Positions 18,888 to 26,659 of a stretch of DNA of 64,000 nt are shown here, piece by piece. A model generated the notes under the pieces. The model did not search any database. It was given only the letters and a program-made list of their open reading frames with translations, and was not told the origin of the DNA. The stretch is from the NCBI GenBank assembly GCA_036389335.1, contig DASVQC010000098.1, forward strand, positions 62,001-126,000. The letters run 5' to 3'. A program made the position numbers and the translations under genes. The DNA comes from JAIVGV01 sp036389335 (GTDB taxonomy: Bacteria; Acidobacteriota; Blastocatellia; Pyrinomonadales; Pyrinomonadaceae). Positions within the stretch are counted from its first letter, which is position 1. Each line of letters opens with the position of its first letter.

Positions 18888-18983
18888 CTCTGTGCCCCCT
18901 CCGTGCCCTCTGTGCCTCTGTGGTGAGTGCTTAAGACTCTGACCTCACCACGGAGTCACGGAGAACACGGAGGGGGCACAGAG
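18888..18983. repeat. Family A inverted repeat, copy 2
   Basis: Arms 18888-18927 and 18944-18983, mostly complementary, built of GTGCC/GGCAC-type words ending in CTCACCAC at the loop. Lies between the ABC ATPase gene and the ferredoxin-MBL gene, both plus strand. Confidence 0.93.
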
Positions 18984-19058
18984 AAAAGCCCAAATCAGGT
19001 CACTACTCGTCGCCGCGCGCCGTCGTACTTTTCGCGCCCCGGCCTCATCAAACCCACG

Positions 19059-19937
19059 ATGGCGACACCCGCGAAGCGACTGCCGGAGAACGCGCCGGGC
19101 GATTTTTACGTCGATGCGTCGTGCATCGACTGCGACGCCTGCCGCCAGATCGCGCCCGACACCTTCCGCGACCACGGCGATCAGTCGAGCGTCCTCAGAC
19201 AGCCCGCGTCCGACGGCGAGGTGCGCCGCGCGCTGATGGCGCTCGTCGCGTGCCCCACCGCGTCGATCGGGACTTCGCGCAGGTACGACGCGAACCTCGG
19301 CGTCGAGGCTTTCCCCGACCCGGTGGCCGAAAACGTCTACTTCTGCGGCTTCACGTCCGAGTCGAGCTTCGGCGCGTGGAGCTACCTCGTCACGCGTCCG
19401 GCGGCGGGGGGCGGAAACGTCCTCGTCGATTCGCCGCGCTACACCGCCCGCCTCGTCAATAAGATCGAGCGCATGGGCGGCGTCTCGCGGATGTTCCTCA
19501 CGCACGTCGACGACATCGCCGACCACGCCCGCTTCAACAAGAAGTTTAGCTGCGAGCGCGTCATGCACGCGCGCGACGGCGCGGAGAGGCGAGGCATGGA
19601 GCGCGCCGTCGAGGGCGACGATCCCGTCAGACTGGACGACGATCTCACGGTCATCCCGACGCCCGGCCACACGCGCGGCTCGCAGGTGTTGCTCTACAAA
19701 AACAGATTCCTCTTCACCGGCGATCACCTCGCGTGGTCGCCCGCGCGCGAGACGCTGACGGCCTTTCGCAGCGCGTGCTGGTACTCGTGGGACGAGCAGA
19801 TCCGCTCGATGGAGAGGCTGCTCGACTACAGCTTCGAGTGGGTGCTGCCCGGCCACGGTCGCATCCACCACGACACGCCCGCGGGGATGCGCGCGCACCT
19901 CGCGCGGTGCGTCGAGTGGATGAAGAAGGCCGCGTAA
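19059..19937 (+). CDS. Ferredoxin-domain metallo-beta-lactamase fold protein
   Basis: 292 residues from the ATG at 19059; the longer open frame upstream runs through the palindrome and is not used. Residues 15-80 form a 4Fe-4S ferredoxin-type domain (CIDCDACRQIAPDTF with CPTASI further on). The rest is a metallo-beta-lactamase fold: LTHVDDIADHARF, TPGHTRGSQVLLY, FTGDHLAWSP and LPGHGRIHH. The first metal motif is the spaced THxDDxxDH form rather than HxHxDH, which I associate with this ferredoxin-fused subgroup. Probably a redox-linked hydrolase or thioesterase. It converges on the decaheme gene, with a perfect inverted repeat between them. Confidence 0.85.
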   Translation: MATPAKRLPENAPGDFYVDASCIDCDACRQIAPDTFRDHGDQSSVLRQPASDGEVRRALMALVACPTASIGTSRRYDANLGVEAFPDPVAENVYFCGFTSESSFGAWSYLVTRPAAGGGNVLVDSPRYTARLVNKIERMGGVSRMFLTHVDDIADHARFNKKFSCERVMHARDGAERRGMERAVEGDDPVRLDDDLTVIPTPGHTRGSQVLLYKNRFLFTGDHLAWSPARETLTAFRSACWYSWDEQIRSMERLLDYSFEWVLPGHGRIHHDTPAGMRAHLARCVEWMKKAA

Positions 19938-19943
19938 AAAAAT

Positions 19944-20012
19944 TTCCCTTAGCGCCTTTGCGCCTTTGCGTGAGAATAAGTTTCACGCAAAGGCGCAAAG
20001 GCGCTAAGGGAA
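19944..20012. repeat. Family B inverted repeat, perfect 30-base arms
   Basis: Arms 19944-19973 and 19983-20012 are exact complements, with a 9-base loop. Words are GCGCAAAGGCG and CCTTTGCG. It sits between two converging genes (stops at 19937 and 20026), where it would work as a terminator in both directions; flanking A/T tracts help. Confidence 0.95.
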
Positions 20013-20025
20013 AACGAAGCTGTCT

Positions 20026-23000
20026 TTAAGATACTTTCGTTGCGTGCCTCGTTCGCTTCAGCCCACGCCAGCACAAGAAACCACACACCAAGCCGACCGC
20101 CCCGAGCGTCGCCGCTCTCGCCTGCGAGATTATGACGGACGAGACCGCCAAGCGATTGTGTGGCGACGCGGGGGGTTGCGAAGAGTCTCCGTTGAGGCGT
20201 GAACCCGCGGCGCTCGCCGTTACGACTTTGAAATCACGCGCGGGCGTCGCAGGGGTGTCGGTGACGGTGAAGAGTTGATCGCCCGCGAGGTACATCCGGC
20301 GCTGCTCGGCGAAGTTGAAGGGGCGCGCGCCGCGCCGCCCGAAGACGGCGAGCTGGTTGCCGCTCTCGTCGGCGGCGCGGTCGCGGTCGAGCCCCTTCGA
20401 GACGGCGAGCGCCGCGCCCTTCGTCTTGAAGGTCGCGATGAGGCGCGGCTCCGGGCGCGGGCTGAACCCGGCGTAGGTCGGCATCGTCTCCGGGTCTGTG
20501 AGTTGCAGCACGCGCAGCCCGTTCAGCCCGTCGGCGACGTAGGCGTAGAGGCTCGCGTTCGTCATCGCGACTTTGACCTGACGCGCGTCTCCGATCTCGC
20601 CCCCGGCGTCGAAGGTCTGATCGAGGCGCGGCTGCTCGGGCTTGGTCACGTCCATGATGGCGACTCCGTCCGCGCCATCGGCGACGTAGGCGTAGGTGCG
20701 CGCGACGTAAACGTCCTGAGCGTGGCGGAGCGGGACGAGCGCGCCCTCGACGAGCCGCGCGCGCGCGGGGGTGGTCACGTCAACCACCTTCAAGCCTTCG
20801 TCGTCGACGACGAAGGCGTAGCGGAACTGGACGGCGACGGCGCGCGGCCTGCGTAAGGGAATCCGCGCGACGACCGAGGGCTGCAAGGGATCGTCGATGT
20901 CGATGACGACGAGCGCGCGATCCGTGGTCACGTAGGCGTGCGTGCCGGCGACGGCGATGTTGTTCGCGCCGTCGAGCACGCCGCCGGGGTTCCACGTCAG
21001 CGCGCGCTTCAAATAGTTGTTGAGCGGGTCGCCGTCGAGGAGCGTCGCCGCGCCGACGAGGATCAGCCCTTCGTCTCGATCCGCGACGTAGAGGTAGCCG
21101 TAGAGGGGGTGGATCGGCTGCTCCTGATTCGCGGGGCTGCGCGCGCGCGCCGGATCGACGGCGAGCGTCGAGGGCGCGGCGACGGCTGCGGCGTACTTCG
21201 TCCTGACCCAGAGCTTCTGCCCGAAGCGCGAGACGGGCGCGGTCGTGATGCGCTCGCTGAAGCCCTTGTGATCGATCTGCGCCACGTCGTAGACGCGCAG
21301 GCCGCCCGGCCCGGCGGCGACGTAGGCGTACTCGCCGCGCACCTGCACCTGCAAGACTTTCGGGTTGCCCTCGTGCCCGAAAGAGGTCTTCAGCTCGCGC
21401 CCGCCCGCGACGAATTTTTTGTAATCGTCGGGGAAGGCGAGTTTGTGCAGGGTGCTGCCGAGGACGGCCTGCGGCTCCTCGCGCTCGGTGACGACGACGG
21501 CTTCGAGCGCGTCGTCGGCGGCGACGTAGGCGTAGCGCCCGACGAAGTTGACGAAGTTCGTGCCCTGCATGAGGAGCTGGGCCATCCACGCGTTGTTGTC
21601 GCCGTCGCGGGAGACGTGGCAGTCGGTGCAGCCTTTCGTCTCCTTCGCGCGGACGGTGTGCGGGACGTGGGTGGAGAACGACTGGCCGGAGAAGCCTTCC
21701 GCCGAGACGGTCTGCTGCTGCGAGTAGATCCACTCGCGGTTCTGATTCTGCGAGCTGACGAGGACGGCGGAGCGCGAGGCGGCGGGCGCGACGCGGTTGC
21801 CCGTCGCCGCGCCGTCGCGCCCGAGCATGAAGACGTCGTCGCGCAAGACCTGAAAGTTGTAGGTCGTGAAGTTGCGCGAGTCCGCGCCCTCGTTGTGGCG
21901 GTTGGGCATCTTGCGGTTCGCCTGCATCGAGAGGTGGCAGCCGAAGCAGCTCGTCATCCAAGAGGAGTGGCAGGCGAAGCAGGTCATCCGCCGCCCGGCG
22001 TGCGCCAGCTCCTCGTCCGCGGCGGGCACGTCGCCCCACGTGCGGTTGTCGCGGCGGATCGTCTTGGCGTAGCGCGACAGCTCGTTGTAATCGCGCGAGG
22101 CGGGGTCTACGGTGTCGGCGGTCTGCTTGACGCGCCACCAGCGACCGGGCTCGACCAGAGAGTTCTGCACGATCTCGCCCTGCTTCAGCTCGACCGTGGT
22201 CTCTCTGCCGTCCGCGCCCTTCGTCGTCTTCTTCAAGCCCGCCGCCGGGGCCAACTCGAAGACGGGAATCTTGTTGCCGTCAGCGTCGCGCGCGTAGAGG
22301 TTGCGCGCGACGTCTTTCGTGCCGGTGCGCGGCGCGCGCAAGTTTCGCCCGCGCTCTTCGTCAACGAGCTTGCCGTCCCTGACGCCCTGCCCGGCGGCGA
22401 ACCCGGAAGTGACGAGCTTGCCGCGCTCGCGCAGCGTGCCGTGGCAGTCCTCGCAACTGATCTCGATGGCCGCCCGCGGCTCGCTGTAGATGATCCCCGT
22501 GCCGTGCGCGTCCTGCCGGAAGTGGCAATCGACGCAGTGCATCCCCTTCTCAAGGTGTATGTCTTTGAGGTGGACGGGCGCGCCCGCGGGCTGCGATCTA
22601 TTCTTCAGCTCGAAGTTGTCGGCGTCGCGGAAGGCGACGGCGCGACCGAGGGCGTCGGCGCTCGAGTCGGAGACGGGCCGGTCGTCGGCGTCGAGCAGAC
22701 GCCCGGCGCGGTCGCGTTTGAAGACGGCGCGGAAGAGCCAGCCGTGGCCGTGATAGTCGGCGAGCTGGATGCGTTTGAAGCCCCGGTTGATCGCGCCGAA
22801 GGGCTCGCCCGCGCGGACGAGGAAATCTTCCGGCGAGAGCCGGTCGGAGAATTTACGCTCCGACCAGAGACCTTTGAGGCTCGCCGCCTCCGGGTTGCGG
22901 CTCAGTTTTTCCCGCTCCTCGTCCGCCGTCGGCGCGCGCTGGTCTTTGCGGTAGAGCTTGTCGCCGTCCGACTCGTTGTCCCACCAAGTCATGCCGGTGT

Positions 23001-24198
23001 AGGTGGCGAGCATGTTCGTGCCGGGGTGCATGTGGCAGACCATGCACTGCGAGGTCGGGATGGCGCTCGTCAGGCGGTGGCGGATCGGGTGGCCGGGCTC
23101 ATTCTTCGGAACCTGCGTGTCGGCGGTCGCGCTCTCTCCCGCGTTGCCGAAGCGCGCGTAGGAAGCCGAGTTGACCTCGCTGCGGTCGTTGGCGTAGACG
23201 ACGTGGCACGAGGCGCAGCCGGACGAGCGGAAGTCGCCGGGGTGATCGTTGGTGCCGAGGTGGTTGAGCGTCGGGTCTTGCAGCCGCGTCTTTTGCAGGC
23301 CGAGGTAGACGGGATCGGTGCGGTTCGCGGTGCCGAGCCCGCGCGGGCTGAGGCCCTTGTCGGGCTTGCCGGGGTCTTCCTCGCGGTTCGGCAGGCCGAC
23401 TTCAAAACGCCCCTTGCCGCCGCGCTCGAAGACGCGCAACAGGTTGCCCGGCTGCGACACCTCCCAGCGCGGCAGCGGATCGAGGAAGGGGAGCCAGCCT
23501 TTCAAAAGCGTCTGCTCCGCGGTCGGCTGCGGGATGGTCAGGAGCCGCGCGGGCGCGCCCGACTCGCCCGCGTAGGCTTCGCCGAAGCGCGCGTCTTTTT
23601 CGGGGAAGCCGCCGTTGTTGTAGAGCGCCGCGCCCCAGAGCATCGCCCCGTGGCGCATCATCGAGGTCTCGTTCGCGGAGACCTCCGCCGCGTGGCACTC
23701 GCCGCAGGTCTTGCGCGCCACGCGCAGATCCGCCGGGTTGACGAAGCGCACGTACTCCCAGCTCTCGCGGTTCAGAAGCGTCAGCGTGCGCTCCGGGTTC
23801 GCGCTCGTCGGTTGGCCGCCGCGCCTCCACTCGCCGGGGAAGCGCGGGCGCACGTGCGCGTCCTCTTTAAGCTTCGCGGCGGGGTTGCCGCCGTGGCAGT
23901 AGGTGCACGAGAGGTTCTGGCCGTCGCGATCACTCTTCTCCAGCCTGCCGCCGCCCGTCTCGTGCATCGGCTCGATCTGCGCGTGGCACGAGACGCAGCC
24001 TTCGGGGCTGACGCGCGCGCCGGGTTTCGGCTCCTGAGCGCCCGCGCCCGCGGCGTTTGACGAGAGCGGCGCTCGCGAAGATTTCCGGCGCGCGCTCGCG
24101 GGCGTGCCGACCCCGCACAGACAGAGCGACGCCGCCGCCGCGGCGAAGAGCGTCAGGGCGAAGAGCTTGATCCGTTCGGCTCTGTCGAGACTTCTCAT
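20026..24198 (-). CDS. Decaheme cytochrome c with LVIVD-type repeat region
   Basis: 1390 residues. Signal peptide (LFALTLFAAAAASLCLCG). Ten CXXCH haem sites lie in the first two thirds: CVSCH, CTYCH, CGECH, CASCH, CMVCH, CVDCH, CEDCH, CFACH, CFGCH and CTDCH. From about residue 880 onward repeated units such as YAYVAADDALEAVVV, YAYVAAGPGGLRVYDV, HAYVTTDRALVVIDI and YAYVADGADGVAIMDV mark LVIVD-like beta-propeller repeats. A C-terminal hydrophobic segment (ATLGAVGLVCGFLCW) with a basic end would anchor it in the inner membrane with the haems in the periplasm. The barrel gene upstream ends 38 bases before its start, so the pair is probably co-transcribed. Likely an electron carrier; partner and direction are unknown. 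Confidence 0.9.
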   Translation of the reverse strand: MRSLDRAERIKLFALTLFAAAAASLCLCGVGTPASARRKSSRAPLSSNAAGAGAQEPKPGARVSPEGCVSCHAQIEPMHETGGGRLEKSDRDGQNLSCTYCHGGNPAAKLKEDAHVRPRFPGEWRRGGQPTSANPERTLTLLNRESWEYVRFVNPADLRVARKTCGECHAAEVSANETSMMRHGAMLWGAALYNNGGFPEKDARFGEAYAGESGAPARLLTIPQPTAEQTLLKGWLPFLDPLPRWEVSQPGNLLRVFERGGKGRFEVGLPNREEDPGKPDKGLSPRGLGTANRTDPVYLGLQKTRLQDPTLNHLGTNDHPGDFRSSGCASCHVVYANDRSEVNSASYARFGNAGESATADTQVPKNEPGHPIRHRLTSAIPTSQCMVCHMHPGTNMLATYTGMTWWDNESDGDKLYRKDQRAPTADEEREKLSRNPEAASLKGLWSERKFSDRLSPEDFLVRAGEPFGAINRGFKRIQLADYHGHGWLFRAVFKRDRAGRLLDADDRPVSDSSADALGRAVAFRDADNFELKNRSQPAGAPVHLKDIHLEKGMHCVDCHFRQDAHGTGIIYSEPRAAIEISCEDCHGTLRERGKLVTSGFAAGQGVRDGKLVDEERGRNLRAPRTGTKDVARNLYARDADGNKIPVFELAPAAGLKKTTKGADGRETTVELKQGEIVQNSLVEPGRWWRVKQTADTVDPASRDYNELSRYAKTIRRDNRTWGDVPAADEELAHAGRRMTCFACHSSWMTSCFGCHLSMQANRKMPNRHNEGADSRNFTTYNFQVLRDDVFMLGRDGAATGNRVAPAASRSAVLVSSQNQNREWIYSQQQTVSAEGFSGQSFSTHVPHTVRAKETKGCTDCHVSRDGDNNAWMAQLLMQGTNFVNFVGRYAYVAADDALEAVVVTEREEPQAVLGSTLHKLAFPDDYKKFVAGGRELKTSFGHEGNPKVLQVQVRGEYAYVAAGPGGLRVYDVAQIDHKGFSERITTAPVSRFGQKLWVRTKYAAAVAAPSTLAVDPARARSPANQEQPIHPLYGYLYVADRDEGLILVGAATLLDGDPLNNYLKRALTWNPGGVLDGANNIAVAGTHAYVTTDRALVVIDIDDPLQPSVVARIPLRRPRAVAVQFRYAFVVDDEGLKVVDVTTPARARLVEGALVPLRHAQDVYVARTYAYVADGADGVAIMDVTKPEQPRLDQTFDAGGEIGDARQVKVAMTNASLYAYVADGLNGLRVLQLTDPETMPTYAGFSPRPEPRLIATFKTKGAALAVSKGLDRDRAADESGNQLAVFGRRGARPFNFAEQRRMYLAGDQLFTVTDTPATPARDFKVVTASAAGSRLNGDSSQPPASPHNRLAVSSVIISQARAATLGAVGLVCGFLCWRGLKRTRHATKVS

Positions 24199-24236
24199 CG
24201 AAGGTTATTTACGCGCCGACCGTCGCGTCCGACGTC

Positions 24237-26339
24237 TCAGAAAATAAATCTCGCCTGCGCGAAGATCGAGTAGAGCGGCTTGCTCGGGTCGATCACCACC
24301 TGATCCGCCGCGCAGAAGTCGGGCAGAGGGCAGTTGCGCGAGGCGTCCGTGTAGATGTCCCGGAAGCCGCGACCGGGCTTCAAGGCGGAAGCGCCGAAGG
24401 CGAACTGCAAGTTGTTGATGAGCAGCGGGCGGTAGGCGACGCCGAGGCTCAGGTCCCAGCCGATCTCTTTGCGGATGCCGCTCTGGTGGAGCAGGTATTC
24501 GAGCGACCCGGTGCGGTGGAAGCGCAGATAGTTCACGTTGAAGACGGCCTTGATGCGCTGCGTCACCTCGGCGTCGGCCCCGGCGTTGGCGATCAGGATG
24601 CCGGGGTTGACGAAGTTCGCCTGCCCCTGCGTCTTGCTGCTGCGCAGGGAAGGCAGGACGCTGTTCGGCTGAACTAAACCGACCGCCGTCGAGACGAGCG
24701 GGATGCCGACGCGGTTCCAGAAAGAGAACTGGCCGCCGACGAAATTCGGATCGTCGAGGATCGCGTCGAAGCCCGTCGCCGCGCCGTCCGTCGGGTCGCG
24801 GTCGCCCGACGCGAAGAAGCCGGACGCGCGCAGCCGCAGGAAGTCACGGTCAACCGATCCTTCCGCGGCCCCCATCTGCGCGCGCACGCGCTGGTAGCGC
24901 CCGGCGATGGGGTTGCGCTCGTCCTGCCCCAGCGCGAAGTAGTAAGACGACGTGAGGTTGAGGCGACCGAGATGCCCGTCGGTGTTCAAGCCGAGGTAGC
25001 CGACCTTGACGGCGTGCGGGCGCGCGTCGCCGACCAAGGCGGGGCGGACGAGGAAGCCGTTGCGGTCGAACTCGACCGAGCGGCGGTCGTCGTTGAAGGC
25101 GAGGGTGAGCTGGCCGGTGAAGCCGTGGCGGACGAAGTCCTGCCGGTAGAGGTTGAAGAGGTAGACGTTCTGCTGACGGCGGTCGAAGCGGTTGAGGCCG
25201 CTGTTGGTGTCTTTTTCGAGCTGCGCGAAGTAGGCGAGGTTGAAGTTGTAGCGGTTGTCGGAGAAGCCGCCGAAGAGCCGCGCGCCGAGGTTGTTGTCGG
25301 TGTAGAGGAAGCCGCGGAAGTCGGAGACGAAGGGCTGGACGCCCGCGCGCACCGAGACGAAGTCGAAGTTGGCGTCCGTGTCGGCGAGCTTCAGCTCGGC
25401 GAAGGCTTCCTCGAAGGAGAAGTGCGTGTCGGCGCGTGCCGTGCCGCGGCGCACGTCGATGTCGACGACGCCTGCCTCGCGCGCGCGCACGTAGTTCGGA
25501 AGGCTGAACGTCGGCGAGAGCTTTACTGCCCACGTGCGCGGTCGGAAGACGGTGTCGCCGTGGAAGAGTTCGACGGAGAGCTGTAGCGTGTGCGTCGCGG
25601 CGAGCACTTCGGGCTTGCCGAAGAACTCGGCGCTGCCGGGCCGCGCGCTGTTGACGTTCGACGGGAGCGGGGTGCGCCGCTGCTCGACGCTCAGGGCGTC
25701 TGCCGCCGAGAGGATCAGGAAAATCTTATTCCCGATGACGGGGTAGTCGCCCTTCAGACGATTTTGATTGTAAGGGTCGTACCAGCGACCGCGCTTGAAG
25801 GGCACGTCGCGCCCCCTGCCGCCCGCGTCGCCGTAGCGGTCGTATTCGGGGAAGGTCACGCGCCAGCGGTCGCGCGCCTCGCGTATGCGCGGGTCGGTCG
25901 AAGCGCCGGGCTTCGCGGTGCCGCCCGCCGCGCCGTTCGGTCGCTCGTCCTTAGTCGGATCGACGATCCGCGCGGCGGCCCCGGTCTGCTCCGCGGCCTT
26001 CAGCTCGACTTCGACCGCCGACTCTTTACCGGGCTCGACGATCACGTTCTCTAGGTCGAACGTCAGCGCGCCCGGGGCATCGACGACGATGCGGTACGCG
26101 CCCGCGGGGACTTTGAAGTCGAATCGCCCGGCCTGCGACGTGCGAGTCGTCCCGCGCCGCGTCGTGACCTGATTGATCGCCGTCACGCGGGCGCGCGCGA
26201 CCGCGGCTTTCGCGGCGTCGCGCACGACGCCCGTGATGCGACCCCTCTGCTGGGCGTGCGCCGCGTGGCCGGCGAGGAGGAGCGCGAAGGCGATCAGGCT
26301 CGCCCTCGCGGTCGGGATTAAAAGACGCTGGAAGGGCAT
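24237..26339 (-). CDS. Outer-membrane beta-barrel with carboxypeptidase-regulatory domain
   Basis: 701 residues from the ATG at 26339, which starts a good signal peptide (LIAFALLLAGHAAHA); an upstream in-frame start gives a poor leader. Residues 30-120 are a CarboxypepD_reg-like domain (RITGVVRDAAKAAVARARV, GRFDFKVPAGAYRIVV). The rest is a long beta-rich body with alternating aromatic strands and a C-terminal Phe (QARFIF), the usual signature for outer-membrane barrel insertion. No clear TonB-receptor plug was found. The decaheme cytochrome follows 38 bases downstream on the same strand, which suggests a joint role such as a porin-cytochrome pair. The assignment as a barrel is by pattern. Confidence 0.75.
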   Translation of the reverse strand: MPFQRLLIPTARASLIAFALLLAGHAAHAQQRGRITGVVRDAAKAAVARARVTAINQVTTRRGTTRTSQAGRFDFKVPAGAYRIVVDAPGALTFDLENVIVEPGKESAVEVELKAAEQTGAAARIVDPTKDERPNGAAGGTAKPGASTDPRIREARDRWRVTFPEYDRYGDAGGRGRDVPFKRGRWYDPYNQNRLKGDYPVIGNKIFLILSAADALSVEQRRTPLPSNVNSARPGSAEFFGKPEVLAATHTLQLSVELFHGDTVFRPRTWAVKLSPTFSLPNYVRAREAGVVDIDVRRGTARADTHFSFEEAFAELKLADTDANFDFVSVRAGVQPFVSDFRGFLYTDNNLGARLFGGFSDNRYNFNLAYFAQLEKDTNSGLNRFDRRQQNVYLFNLYRQDFVRHGFTGQLTLAFNDDRRSVEFDRNGFLVRPALVGDARPHAVKVGYLGLNTDGHLGRLNLTSSYYFALGQDERNPIAGRYQRVRAQMGAAEGSVDRDFLRLRASGFFASGDRDPTDGAATGFDAILDDPNFVGGQFSFWNRVGIPLVSTAVGLVQPNSVLPSLRSSKTQGQANFVNPGILIANAGADAEVTQRIKAVFNVNYLRFHRTGSLEYLLHQSGIRKEIGWDLSLGVAYRPLLINNLQFAFGASALKPGRGFRDIYTDASRNCPLPDFCAADQVVIDPSKPLYSIFAQARFIF

Positions 26340-26561
26340 CAATGCTGCGTGCCGGCGGAAGCGAGTCCTCGGAAGCCGCGCCGTTGCGAGAGAGGCGGCG
26401 CAATGATCAAAGCCGCGCCATAATTCCGCGCCGGTCGCGCGGCTTTCCTCTCGAAGGACAGGCACGAATGATGTAGCACAGACGCCGCGGGGCTGACAAC
26501 GAATTATTGAAATCGCGCCACGGTCTCGCCCCTCGGACGGCGCGCCGCGCGAGGGGGAGTC

Positions 26562-26589
26562 TTGACGCGCGGAAGGGAAGTGGTAAATT
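26562..26589 (+). promoter_or_regulatory. Candidate sigma70-type promoter for the GlcG-like gene
   Basis: TTGACG at 26562-26567 and TAAATT at 26584-26589 with a 16-base spacer, followed at once by a 15-base tandem repeat. Confidence 0.55.
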
Positions 26590-26590
26590 C

Positions 26591-26620
26591 GGATCGTCCC
26601 GGATCGGATCGTCCCGGATC
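26591..26620 (+). repeat. Tandem 15-base repeat at the probable transcription start
   Basis: GGATCGTCCCGGATC occurs twice head to tail (26591-26605, 26606-26620), directly after the -10 element. This is the position of a repressor operator; no regulator is known. Confidence 0.65.
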
Positions 26621-26659
26621 AAACTTCACCCGGCGCGGCCCGGCTGAAGTTCCGCAGAA

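Noticed and set aside
18927..19058. N-terminal extension of the ferredoxin-MBL protein starting at 18927
   Set aside because: It would translate the arm of a family A palindrome; the ATG at 19059 gives a normal protein start.
20938..24060. A 1040-codon open frame on the plus strand opposite the decaheme gene
   Set aside because: Antisense shadow caused by high GC; its translation is Arg/Ala/Val-rich without any domain, while the minus frame has ten CXXCH sites and a signal peptide.
26340..26465. Upstream start for the outer-membrane barrel protein
   Set aside because: The extra residues contain no signal peptide, whereas the ATG at 26339 begins one directly.
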